A stretch of 64,000 bases of DNA from Francisella uliginis (GTDB lineage: Bacteria > Pseudomonadota > Gammaproteobacteria > Francisellales > Francisellaceae), in assembly GCF_001895265.1 (NCBI RefSeq), contig NZ_CP016796.1, forward strand, positions 930,001 through 994,000, read 5' to 3'. Of this stretch, positions 17,591 through 25,278 are shown in pieces. The translations under genes were made by a program, and so were the position numbers. The notes below the pieces were generated by a model. That model ran no database searches, was not told the origin of the DNA, and was given only the letters and a program-made list of their open reading frames with translations. Numbering within the stretch: the first letter of the stretch is position 1; each line of letters begins with the position of its first letter.

Positions 17591-20500
17591 ATGAACAAAT
17601 TCACAGAAGAAAAACTAGAGCTTGCATTTATTGAGTTACTTGGTCAAGAGGGCATTAGTTATCAGTTTGGTAAAGAAATTATCCGTGATGATAAAGATGT
17701 ACTTCTGGTAGATGATTTGCGTGAGTACTTAGCTACTAGATATGCTAGTGATAATATCACAACTAGCGAGATTACAACTATTATCCGTAAACTAGAGGCT
17801 TATCCAGCTAGTGATCTATATGATACTAACAAGGCTATCATGGAGCTAGTAACTAGTGGTTTTGATTTCAAACGAGAAGATCCAAAAGCTAAAGATATTC
17901 GTATTCATTTTATAGATTATCAAAATATTGACGCTAATAACTTCAAGATAGTCAATCAGCTAGAGATAACAGGATATGAGAAACGCATACCAGATGGCAT
18001 AGTTTATATAAATGGTTTGCCTCTAGTAGTTTTTGAGTTTAAAAGTGCTATCCGTGAAGAAGCAACTATCAAAGATGCTTTCGATCAGCTAACAGTCCGC
18101 TATAGAAGAGATATACCAGAGCTTTTTAAATATAATGCTTTTTGTGTCATTAGTGATGGTATCAATAATAAGGCTGGTTCTCTTTTTGCTCCGTATGAAT
18201 TTTTCTACTCTTGGCGAAGAATCACAGGCGATGAAGTCGATGTAGATGGTATCGCCTCAATGCACTCAATGATTCAAGGGATGCTTAATCGTGAGAGATT
18301 AGTAGACATTATCCATAATTTTATCTATATACCTGATAAATCGCACAAAGAAGAGAAAATAGTTTGTCGCTATCCGCAGTATTATGCTACCAAAAAGCTC
18401 TATGAAAATATTATTCAACATCAAAAACCTCATGGCGATGGTAAAGGTGGTACATACTTTGGTGCAACTGGTTGCGGTAAAAGTTTTACAATGCTTTTCT
18501 TAACTCGTATGTTGATGAAAAGTATTCATTTCTCAAGTCCAACTATTGTGATTATCACAGATAGGACAGACTTGGATGACCAACTTGGTAAACAGTTTGC
18601 AAATGCTAAAAAATTTATTGGTGATAATACAGTTGTCAGTGTTGAGAGTAGGGCAGACCTAAGAGCTAAATTAAAAGCTCGCGAAAGTGGTGGTGTGTTT
18701 CTTACTACTATTCATAAGTTTACCGAAGATTTGGATATCCTCAGTGAGAGAACTAATATTATCTGTATATCTGATGAAGCACATAGAAGCCAGATAAACC
18801 TAGACCAAAAAATCAAATTCACAAAAGACGGTATCAAAAAATCTTATGGTTTTGCTAAGTATCTGCATGATTCATTACCTAATGCTACCTTTGTCGGTTT
18901 CACAGGTACGCCGATAGATGCAACTTTAGATGTCTTTGGTAATGTCGTTGATAGCTATACTATGACAGAGTCAGTTAGAGATGAGATTACTGTTCGTATA
19001 GTTTACGAAGGCAGAGCTGCAAAAGTATTATTAGATAGCTCAAGACTTCAAGAGATTGAGAAATATTATCAAGAATGTGCCGAAGCCGGAGCAAATGAAC
19101 ACCAAGTAGAAGAAAGCAAAAAGGCTATGACAAACATGAGTGTCATACTTGGTGATATTGATAGGATTAGAGCGATAGCAAAGGATTTTGTAGAGCATTA
19201 TGAGCAGAGAGTTTCTGAGGGTGCTACTATCAAAGGCAAGGCTATGTTTGTCTCTAGTAGTAGACAGATTGCTTATGCTTTATTTAAAGAAATCATTGCT
19301 TTGCGTCCAGAGTGGAATATTAAACAAGCTTGTGAAGATACCGCAGAGCTTACAGATAAAGAAAAGAAAGAGATACTTCCATTAGAGAAAATCAAAATGA
19401 TTATGACTCGCAACCAAGATGATTGTGAAGAGTTATATAATCTATTAGGTACAAAAGAGTATCGTAAAACTTTAGATACTCAATTCAAAAATGAAAAATC
19501 TAACTTCAAAATAGCTATAGTAGTTGATATGTGGCTAACAGGTTTTGATGTGCCATTTTTAGATACTATCTATATTGATAAGCCAATCCAACAGCATAAC
19601 CTTATTCAAACTATTTCTCGTGTAAATAGAAAATACGCAGGTAAAAACAAGGGCTTAGTAGTTGACTATATCGGTATGAAAACGGCGATGAACAAGGCTC
19701 TTAAACAATTCTCTAGTATTGATAGCCAAAACTTTGAGGATATAGAAGCATCTATAGTTGTTGTCAAAGATCAGCTAGATCTATTAGCAAAACTTTTTCA
19801 TAAATTTGATAATAGTAAATATTTTTCAGGTTCACCAGTTGAGCAACTAAATTGTCTAAATTTTGCTAGTGAATATATCCAACTAACAAAAGAGCTAGAA
19901 AATAGATTTATGTATATCGTTAAGAGACTAAAAGCAGCTTATGATATATGCTGTGGTGCTGATGCTTTTTCAGACCATGAGAAAGATCTTATACATTTCT
20001 ATCTAGCTGTGCGTTCTATAGTTGTCAAACTAACCAAAGGCGAAGCTCCAGATACTGCACAGATGAACAAAAGGGTAGCTAATATGATAGAAGAGGCTAT
20101 CAAAAGTGAAGGTGTTGAGGAGATATTTAAACTTGGTAGTGATGATGAGTCAAAGATTGATATTTTTGATGAGGATTATCTAAACAAGATAGATAAAGTA
20201 AAACTGCCAAATACTAAGATTAAGCTATTACAACAGTTATTAGCAAAAGCTCTAGAAGACTTTAAAAAGGTAAATAAAGTCAAAGCATTAGACTTCTCTA
20301 AAAAGCTTAACTCACTTGTAGAAAAATATAATGAACGCAAAGAGCAAGATGTGTTAGTTAGTGATGTTTTAAATGATTTTACAGATGAGATTGTCGATTT
20401 ATATCACGCTCTTAAAAAAGAAAAAGAGTCTTTTGGTGATCTAGGTATCGACTTTGAAGAAAAAGCTTTTTATGACATCTTAAAAGATATAGCTATCCGG

Positions 20501-20731
20501 TATGAGTTTGACTATCCAGAGGATAAACTTATAGCTCTAGCTAAAGAGGTCAAAAAAGTAGTCGATGATAAATCAAAATATACTGACTGGAATATCAGAG
20601 ATGATATCAAAGCCGAACTAAAAGTAGATTTGATAATGCTCTTGGCAAAACATGGCTACCCACCAATTACAAAAGATGAGGTTTTCAAAGAGATTTTTGA
20701 GCAAGCTGAGAATTTTAAGAAGAATAGGTAG
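17591..20731 (+). CDS. hsdR: Type I restriction endonuclease subunit HsdR
   Basis: A 1046-residue motor and nuclease subunit. The N-terminal nuclease domain shows RIPDGIVYI ... VVFEFKSA (about 133-152, the D...ExK site). The SF2 translocase has Walker A FGATGCGKSFTM (about 291) and a DEAH box CISDEAHRSQ (about 394), then VGFTGTPID and the late QTISRVNRKYAGK motif. The C-terminal third is helical and binds HsdM. With HsdM2HsdS it translocates unmethylated DNA and cuts at a distance. Length and domain order are normal with no visible lesion. Codon use resembles hsdM and differs from the three intervening AT-rich genes. Confidence 0.97.
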   Translation: MNKFTEEKLELAFIELLGQEGISYQFGKEIIRDDKDVLLVDDLREYLATRYASDNITTSEITTIIRKLEAYPASDLYDTNKAIMELVTSGFDFKREDPKAKDIRIHFIDYQNIDANNFKIVNQLEITGYEKRIPDGIVYINGLPLVVFEFKSAIREEATIKDAFDQLTVRYRRDIPELFKYNAFCVISDGINNKAGSLFAPYEFFYSWRRITGDEVDVDGIASMHSMIQGMLNRERLVDIIHNFIYIPDKSHKEEKIVCRYPQYYATKKLYENIIQHQKPHGDGKGGTYFGATGCGKSFTMLFLTRMLMKSIHFSSPTIVIITDRTDLDDQLGKQFANAKKFIGDNTVVSVESRADLRAKLKARESGGVFLTTIHKFTEDLDILSERTNIICISDEAHRSQINLDQKIKFTKDGIKKSYGFAKYLHDSLPNATFVGFTGTPIDATLDVFGNVVDSYTMTESVRDEITVRIVYEGRAAKVLLDSSRLQEIEKYYQECAEAGANEHQVEESKKAMTNMSVILGDIDRIRAIAKDFVEHYEQRVSEGATIKGKAMFVSSSRQIAYALFKEIIALRPEWNIKQACEDTAELTDKEKKEILPLEKIKMIMTRNQDDCEELYNLLGTKEYRKTLDTQFKNEKSNFKIAIVVDMWLTGFDVPFLDTIYIDKPIQQHNLIQTISRVNRKYAGKNKGLVVDYIGMKTAMNKALKQFSSIDSQNFEDIEASIVVVKDQLDLLAKLFHKFDNSKYFSGSPVEQLNCLNFASEYIQLTKELENRFMYIVKRLKAAYDICCGADAFSDHEKDLIHFYLAVRSIVVKLTKGEAPDTAQMNKRVANMIEEAIKSEGVEEIFKLGSDDESKIDIFDEDYLNKIDKVKLPNTKIKLLQQLLAKALEDFKKVNKVKALDFSKKLNSLVEKYNERKEQDVLVSDVLNDFTDEIVDLYHALKKEKESFGDLGIDFEEKAFYDILKDIAIRYEFDYPEDKLIALAKEVKKVVDDKSKYTDWNIRDDIKAELKVDLIMLLAKHGYPPITKDEVFKEIFEQAENFKKNR

Positions 20732-20741
20732 GGCTCATTAA

Positions 20742-22178
20742 TTGAATAATACTGATGCTAATAGTGAAATATTAGAAGTTATCGATCTTGATGGAGAAAG
20801 TAACTCAAGTATCTCAATATACTTAGAAGATTTTCCTGATATAGACAGTGAATATATATATTCTATTTATGAAAAAATATACAAAAAAGTCAGTTGTGAC
20901 AGAACTTATTATAGAGATGAATTATCTAAATTTATATTTTGTTATTCCTTTTATAAATTTATGTATGATTATGTTTGTGCAGATATCTTTGGTGATTTTA
21001 AAATAGATATTGAGAAATATTATAACTTAGGCTGGGTTGAAAAATTTTTAGATTATTTCGATGATAACAAAAATAATTATAAAAATATCTATTTCAATAA
21101 TAGTAGTAAAATAGATTTTTCTAATGCTAAAAATATTGCGGTGTCTGTTTATAATTATATTGAACAACTTCAAGACCAGCATAGTAATGAAGGAATAAAT
21201 ATCTATTATTTGTATAAGCAATTCCATATAGGAATTATGTTCCCTAAGAAGCCCTTTTTAATTAAAAAAGACGAAAATTTTTTTCATATTATAGAAAATA
21301 TTTATGTGAATTTTTTATCTGGAGATATATATAAGGGCTACTCAAATAAAGATATTATTAGAAACGAGTTTGATACTGAAAATTTGTTTCCTAATATTCA
21401 AATGTATGAAAATAAATTTAAGAGCATTACTAATGAAACTCTCTTGAAATCACTATTTCATAGATATAATTTACTTAATACGATCAAGTCTATACATGAT
21501 AGATATATCTTTATTAGCAATAATGAGTCAAAAAATTATGACTATATGTCAGAAAGTGAAGAGTTTTTAATACAGCAAAACATAATTGATGTTGTCGCAA
21601 ATATTTTTAAATTTGCTAAAGAATTATACTCAAGTAATCCTATAGAAGCCACATTTGACTTTAATTTTGCACGAGAACTATATTTAAAAAATCCTTTTGG
21701 TTCTAAAAGAATAAAAGACCTAAAAGATATCATAAGAATTTTAAGTGATAATATTGATATTATTAATCCAGCAACAAGACTGTTCTGGGAAGAGCGGTAT
21801 GGTGTTGGTGAGATTTCAACAGGTAAGTATTACAATTTAATGCAAAAGAAGTCTGTATATAAGGATGTTCGTGAGAGTTTTAGCACTAATTATGAGAAAA
21901 AGGCTTATAAAGAGTTCTTAAGCAAGAATAGTAACGCTATTATCGAGACATGGACTGATGAGTATAGTCTATTGTACATTCTTGATGTAGTCATAATATG
22001 CAAGTTATTTGGTTTGAATATACCTAATGATATTAAATTTGCTAATCTGCTTAATACAGAAAATGAAATTAAAATTGATAGACATATCTTTAAAATAAAC
22101 ATTCGACTTAATGATGAATATTTATTATGGTTAGCATATCACATAAAGTATCTAACTTTTGATGAAGTAATTAGATAA
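20742..22178 (+). CDS. Unknown 478-aa protein downstream of hsdR
   Basis: Not recognised. A very AT-rich gene encoding a Lys-, Asn- and Tyr-rich, mostly helical soluble protein with an acidic N-terminus; no membrane segment, no NTP-binding motif and no catalytic signature I can defend. The start is TTG 20742, 10 bp after the hsdR stop, with only a weak GGGCTC upstream; no better in-frame ATG occurs near the N-terminus, so the start is uncertain. Its place at the end of the restriction operon suggests co-transcription. A structured repeat (22190-22256) begins about 12 bp after its stop. It may be a further defence gene; that is a guess from position. Confidence 0.7.
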   Translation: MNNTDANSEILEVIDLDGESNSSISIYLEDFPDIDSEYIYSIYEKIYKKVSCDRTYYRDELSKFIFCYSFYKFMYDYVCADIFGDFKIDIEKYYNLGWVEKFLDYFDDNKNNYKNIYFNNSSKIDFSNAKNIAVSVYNYIEQLQDQHSNEGINIYYLYKQFHIGIMFPKKPFLIKKDENFFHIIENIYVNFLSGDIYKGYSNKDIIRNEFDTENLFPNIQMYENKFKSITNETLLKSLFHRYNLLNTIKSIHDRYIFISNNESKNYDYMSESEEFLIQQNIIDVVANIFKFAKELYSSNPIEATFDFNFARELYLKNPFGSKRIKDLKDIIRILSDNIDIINPATRLFWEERYGVGEISTGKYYNLMQKKSVYKDVRESFSTNYEKKAYKEFLSKNSNAIIETWTDEYSLLYILDVVIICKLFGLNIPNDIKFANLLNTENEIKIDRHIFKINIRLNDEYLLWLAYHIKYLTFDEVIR

Positions 22179-22189
22179 GCAAACCTAGA

Positions 22190-22256
22190 TAGGTTAGAGT
22201 TTTTAATATCGCCCACCCTTAACTATATTAGCAGGGCGTTAGAGTAAGCCGAAATA
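22190..22256. repeat. Structured repeat, copy 1
   Basis: Homologous to 22659-22735 in the same orientation: both read TA-GG-YTAGAGTTT, then AATATCG, a CCGCCC/CCACCC block, GGGCGTT and AGCCGA. The copy can fold by CGCCC pairing with GGGCG. It follows directly on the 478-aa gene. The shared parts are about 70 bp, diverged in the loop. Confidence 0.6.
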
Positions 22257-22334
22257 AAGTCTAAAATAGCTATGGTAGATATATAGCAATCTTTATGAAA
22301 TCATATTCCTTGTTGATCTATATCAATAGGGGAA

Positions 22335-22550
22335 ATGAATATGAAAATAATAAGATTAAAAACAGTATTAGAAATTACTAGTTTATCTAGATCTACAATA
22401 TATGATTATATGAGTAGAGACCTATTTCCTAAACAGGTTAAGTTAGGCGAAAACTCAGTGGGATGGGTACTTTCTGAAGTTGAAGATTGGCTGAATGATA
22501 GAATATCAGAAAGAGATTATAAGCTAGATAACTCTCAAAATCTGAACTAA
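22335..22550 (+). CDS. AlpA-like regulator, second copy
   Basis: A 71-residue MerR/AlpA-type winged helix: KTVLEITSLSRSTIYDYMSRDLFP followed by the wing GENSVGWVLSEVEDWL. The protein is complete, closer to phage AlpA proteins than the one at 5433, and preceded by AGGGGAA. ATG 22335 and ATG 22341 are both possible. It stands alone, far from the integrase, between two copies of a structured repeat. It may be the real directionality factor for the right end, or the relic of a second element. Confidence 0.85.
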   Translation: MNMKIIRLKTVLEITSLSRSTIYDYMSRDLFPKQVKLGENSVGWVLSEVEDWLNDRISERDYKLDNSQNLN

Positions 22551-23069
22551 AACATCACGACAAAAATAATATTCTTGATTGAGTTTTAAGTTTATTTATT
22601 ACTTTTGTCAAAGTAAGTAAATAATCAAGCAGATTTATCAAGCTATCAAATAAACCCCATAGGCTAGAGTTTCTCAATATCGTCCGCCCTTTATGCTTTT
22701 GCAAGCATCGCTGGGCGTTGGACAGAGCCGATATTTGATTAACTCTTCGCCGCTTCCCCAAAATTTGGGGAATGCTCAGCCCACCGTCTGCGCTACGCTT
22801 GACCAACGAGTTTCACACGATGGACTAAAGCCGAGCAAAGCACCCTGTCGCAGGCTAAGGGCACAGTAACAAGTTTGCTAGTCTAAGTCCCTCCCGTTTC
22901 ACTGGTAAAACCCGTTGGTCAACCTTATCAGGCCGACGGTGGGCAATGCGTAATGCTTCGCATGATTAATATTTAGAAACGCTATTGTAAAAGATTTAGA
23001 TAACCCAGCGGTCATCTAAATCAACTAGCGTTTCAGAGAGAATCTTGTTATTTTAAATAAAAAAGATAT
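22551..23069. other. Dense array of nested inverted repeats between AlpA-2 and the 413-aa gene
   Basis: 519 bp, much of it unusually GC-rich for this genome and nearly all in inverted repeats. 22574-22629: CTTGATT/AATCAAG enclosing TTATTTATTACTTT and its near complement. 22659-22735: structured repeat copy 2. 22754-22772: TTCCCCAAA/TTTGGGGAA. 22779-22944: outer GCCCACCGTC/GACGGTGGGC and inner TTGACCAACG (22799-22808) / CGTTGGTCAA (22913-22922), with GGACT/AGTCC and CCTG/CAGG further in. 22976-23034: GAAACGCTA/TAGCGTTTC enclosing GATTTAGAT/ATCTAAATC. No protein is convincing. A structured RNA, a replication or transfer origin, or a recombination site would fit. Confidence 0.65.
22659..22735. 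repeat. Structured repeat, copy 2
   Basis: Second, less AT-rich copy of the element at 22190-22256. It folds better: AATATCG (22676-22682) pairs with CGATATT (22729-22735), TCCGCCC lies opposite GGGCGTTGGA, and an inner hairpin ATGCTT/AAGCAT tops the stem. The GGGCGTTGGAC end resembles one half of an integron attC, but the matching RYYYAAC half is missing. Confidence 0.6.
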
Positions 23070-24311
23070 ATGGAGCTATTATTGGATAAAAAAGTTTTTA
23101 TATCAGGTAAAAGTATGTCTTATTATGATTTATATAAAATAACATATGATCAAAAAGATCTAGATAAATATTATATTAATATATACGAAAAGCTTAAAGG
23201 AGATACTCAAGTAATAGATCCCGTATCAGATGCTAGGTATATTTTTTCAAAACTATATATATCATCTATTGATTTACATTTAGAGACTTTTTATAAAGTA
23301 TATGTTGTTAAAGAATATATTGATAATATGTCACTAAAACAGGTAAGAAAGATTATTTCAGAGACGTTTTTTCTGGTGCTAGATATTATTTATAAAAATA
23401 TGATAGTTTCATTTATAAGAGACTATTTAGAAAATTATGATAGGTTTAACATTTGTTTAGTAGATACTCCAGAGCTAGATATAGGAGATATTGAGTCACC
23501 AGTAGAAATAATAAGATCATATGAGTCTAATAAATATTTATCAGCAATTACTATAAACAGTGTTTTTAAATCTTGGGAAACTTTAAAAAGTGCTAAAGAG
23601 AATAATATTTATCTATTTAAAAAAATAGATAAACCACTACCTGCAAGTTTTAATAGAAGGGTACTAAACTCTCTTCAGTATAATGTTTATGATTTTTCTA
23701 ATCTAACGGTCAAGCAAATTGCTTTCATGATCTACAATAGATGGGTTATGTATATTGACTGGACAAGACTTCAGCTGACTTTTGATCAAAAGATGTTACA
23801 AGTATCTATTGGTTATGATAATGAAAGGATAGAGAAAATAAATATATTCTTAGAACAGATGTTATTAGATCCTATAAATTCAAATTATCTTTTGGAAAGT
23901 GAAAAGACGATATGGTTTGAAAAACATAAAGGTAGTAATATTGATATTTTTTTTAGAAGAGTTCAAAAATTACCTTATTGTCTACGAGCTGAACTTGTTA
24001 AGAATTTAGAGTTAAATATCAAACTAGAGAAGAGTAATAAGTCATATTCAGTATTTAATACTACGAATATAGAATCAGCAAAACAAAAAATTAAAAATTA
24101 TTGGATACCAAAGTTAAGATTTTTAGACTTAATGTTATATGAGTATATGACTGGATATAGTATTAATGAGAAGCACAATTATATTCAGGAAAAAGAAAGC
24201 AGCGATGATGAAAGAGAAATTAATTCAAGTAGGTATAAAAAATATATCGAAGAAATTTTCCATTTTGATTATTTAAAAGATTTAATGACGGTTTGCTTAT
24301 TCGATAGTTAA
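23070..24311 (+). CDS. Unknown 413-aa protein at the right end of the element
   Basis: Not recognised. It is a largely helical, Lys- and Tyr-rich soluble protein without signal peptide, membrane span, Walker motif or reverse-transcriptase YxDD box. The middle contains FMIYNRWVMYIDWTRLQLTF (about 221-240). Ribosome-binding signals before ATG 23070 are poor, while a strong nested hairpin (22976-23034) ends 35 bp upstream, so translation may depend on that structure. It is the last gene before attR and is as AT-rich as the 478-aa gene. It could be an effector linked to the structured region, or an element replication protein; neither is shown. Confidence 0.7.
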   Translation: MELLLDKKVFISGKSMSYYDLYKITYDQKDLDKYYINIYEKLKGDTQVIDPVSDARYIFSKLYISSIDLHLETFYKVYVVKEYIDNMSLKQVRKIISETFFLVLDIIYKNMIVSFIRDYLENYDRFNICLVDTPELDIGDIESPVEIIRSYESNKYLSAITINSVFKSWETLKSAKENNIYLFKKIDKPLPASFNRRVLNSLQYNVYDFSNLTVKQIAFMIYNRWVMYIDWTRLQLTFDQKMLQVSIGYDNERIEKINIFLEQMLLDPINSNYLLESEKTIWFEKHKGSNIDIFFRRVQKLPYCLRAELVKNLELNIKLEKSNKSYSVFNTTNIESAKQKIKNYWIPKLRFLDLMLYEYMTGYSINEKHNYIQEKESSDDEREINSSRYKKYIEEIFHFDYLKDLMTVCLFDS

Positions 24312-24337
24312 TCAAAAGGTTGTTAAGCGAAATCTTT

Positions 24338-24363
24338 TAGGTGGGTTTATAGGTGGGTAGAAA
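24338..24363. repeat. Right integrase arm-type repeat
   Basis: 26 bp matching 3931-3956 with one difference, in the same orientation. It contains TAGGTGGGT twice and ends 38 bp before attR. Together with the left copy it marks both inner edges of the element, as expected for integrase arm sites carried on attP. Confidence 0.55.
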
Positions 24364-24393
24364 CAAAAAAGCCCGCTACAAAGTAGGCGGGCT
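24364..24393 (-). terminator. Present terminator of tRNA-Ser, supplied by the element
   Basis: The stem AGCCCGCTAC (24370-24379) / GTAGGCGGGCT (24383-24393) has one bulged base. On the minus strand it is followed by a U run (A tract at 24365-24370). It stands 9 bp beyond the tRNA 3' end on the element side and so replaces the ancestral terminator now at 3741-3768. Confidence 0.75.
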
Positions 24394-24401
24394 CTATGTT
24401 C

Positions 24402-24418
24402 ATGGCGGAGAAAGAGGG
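24402..24418. repeat. attR: tRNA-Ser 3' end repeat
   Basis: Identical 17 bp to 3775-3791. It spans the encoded CCA and acceptor end of the intact tRNA-Ser gene and marks the right boundary of the element. Confidence 0.85.
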
Positions 24419-24490
24419 ATTCGAACCCCCGGACCTGTTACAGTCAACGGTTTTCAAGACCGCCGCTTTCGACCACTCAGCCATTTCTCC
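24403..24490 (-). tRNA. tRNA-Ser(UGA)
   Basis: On the minus strand the gene runs GGAGAAATGGCTGAGTGGTC ... to TTTCTCCGCCA, 88 nt with encoded CCA. The acceptor stem GGAGAAA pairs with TTTCTCC. The anticodon loop CTTGAAA gives UGA on a GCGGT/ACCGT stem, a long variable arm typical of serine tRNAs follows, and the T loop reads GGTTCGAATCC. Its 3' end is the integration target of the element. Confidence 0.97.
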
Positions 24491-24505
24491 GAACTGATGG
24501 AGTAT

Positions 24506-24533
24506 ATTATACAATTATTTGTAAGCTTTGCAA
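24506..24533 (-). promoter_or_regulatory. Promoter of tRNA-Ser
   Basis: On the minus strand TTGCAA (24533-24528) and TATAAT (24511-24506) are separated by 16 bp. The -10 box lies 15 bp upstream of the mature tRNA 5' end. Confidence 0.65.
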
Positions 24534-24633
24534 GATTATTTTGGTCAAAAGTTAAAGATATTTGAAGTTTTTTACTTTATTGATAAAAAATGGTATATCA
24601 TCAATATTAATCAATATTTTCTAGTTTTTAATT

Positions 24634-25200
24634 ATGATAAATTTTTTAGCTAAAAATCAAAATTGGGCAAAAATTGCTCCATGGGCAGGATTATTTTTTC
24701 TAATATTATTGTTTACTAATTTTTCAATTTATGATCCTCACTTTTGGGGATTAATAAATATTCCTTTATATTTATTTCATCAAACAGAAGAACATTATAT
24801 TCCTGGAGGTTTCAAAAAGTTCATGAATCAAATAGTCATGAATTTACCAGGGGGGCAAGAAAAGCTTACGGACATTAAAATATTTTGGATAAATATATTA
24901 ATGGTGTGGTTAGCTTTTACTATTTTTGGTCTGTTAAGTTTTATAAATTTAGGCTTTGGTCTATTAATTATTATCTTTAGTATTATGAATTGTTTAACAC
25001 ATATTGCAGAAGGTTTTAAACGTAGAAGTTGGAATCCTGGTTTAGTAATGGCTAGTTTTCAGTTTGTCATATCTATTTTTGCTGCTTACTATGTCACAGT
25101 ACATGGATTAGAAGATCCTATAAAATGGTGGGTCTCAACTGTAGTTTTTTCAGTTGTAGTTCACATATTGCTGTTTAAGTTAGTAATGACTAAAAATTAA
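24634..25200 (+). CDS. HXXEE-domain membrane protein
   Basis: A 188-residue inner-membrane protein with about five hydrophobic helices. The motif FHQTEEHYIPGGF (about 48-60) holds the HxxEE signature of PF13787, and a second His-containing helix CLTHIAEGF (about 119-127) is also typical. The family is uncharacterised; the conserved His and Glu in membrane helices suggest metal binding or a lipid enzyme. It stands alone between tRNA-Ser and the cation transporter, transcribed away from the tRNA. The ribosome-binding site before ATG 24634 is weak. Confidence 0.8.
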   Translation: MINFLAKNQNWAKIAPWAGLFFLILLFTNFSIYDPHFWGLINIPLYLFHQTEEHYIPGGFKKFMNQIVMNLPGGQEKLTDIKIFWINILMVWLAFTIFGLLSFINLGFGLLIIIFSIMNCLTHIAEGFKRRSWNPGLVMASFQFVISIFAAYYVTVHGLEDPIKWWVSTVVFSVVVHILLFKLVMTKN

Positions 25201-25278
25201 TAAATTTTTAATTATTCTAGACTTTATAGTCGTGAAGCATTATTATCTAGAAAAATTCCTTAGTAGAAGAGGTTTGAA

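Larger units (their letters stand above)
3775..24418. mobile_element. Integrated mobilizable defence element in tRNA-Ser(UGA)
   Basis: About 20.6 kb between 17-bp direct repeats of the tRNA-Ser 3' end. It carries a P4-type integrase, two AlpA-like regulators, a RepA-like ATPase, a coupling-protein-like ATPase with a DNA-binding partner, ArdA, Fic, a type I restriction-modification operon with an embedded Shedu nuclease, and several unknown genes. No capsid, tail or type IV secretion genes are seen, so it is neither a complete prophage nor a self-transmissible element; mobilizable island or satellite fits better. Base use is mosaic: hsdM and hsdR are visibly less AT-rich than the unknown genes around them, suggesting assembly from several sources. 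Confidence 0.88.

Noticed and set aside
22659-22735. Integron attC site
   Set aside because: The GGGCGTTGGAC end fits half of the consensus, but the complementary RYYYAAC box is absent and no integron integrase is present.
22555-22806. 83-codon open frame on the minus strand
   Set aside because: It lies entirely in the inverted-repeat array and has no credible protein features; structure explains the lack of stops better.
22551-23069. Retron or group II intron
   Set aside because: No reverse transcriptase (no YxDD) in the neighbouring genes and no domain V-like hairpin.
3775-24418. CRISPR array in the island
   Set aside because: No regularly spaced identical repeats with unique spacers and no cas genes were seen.
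24353-24565. 70-codon open frame over the tRNA-Ser region
   Set aside because: It is antisense to the tRNA gene and reads tRNA sequence as protein ([11 protein letters not shown]), a common false call.
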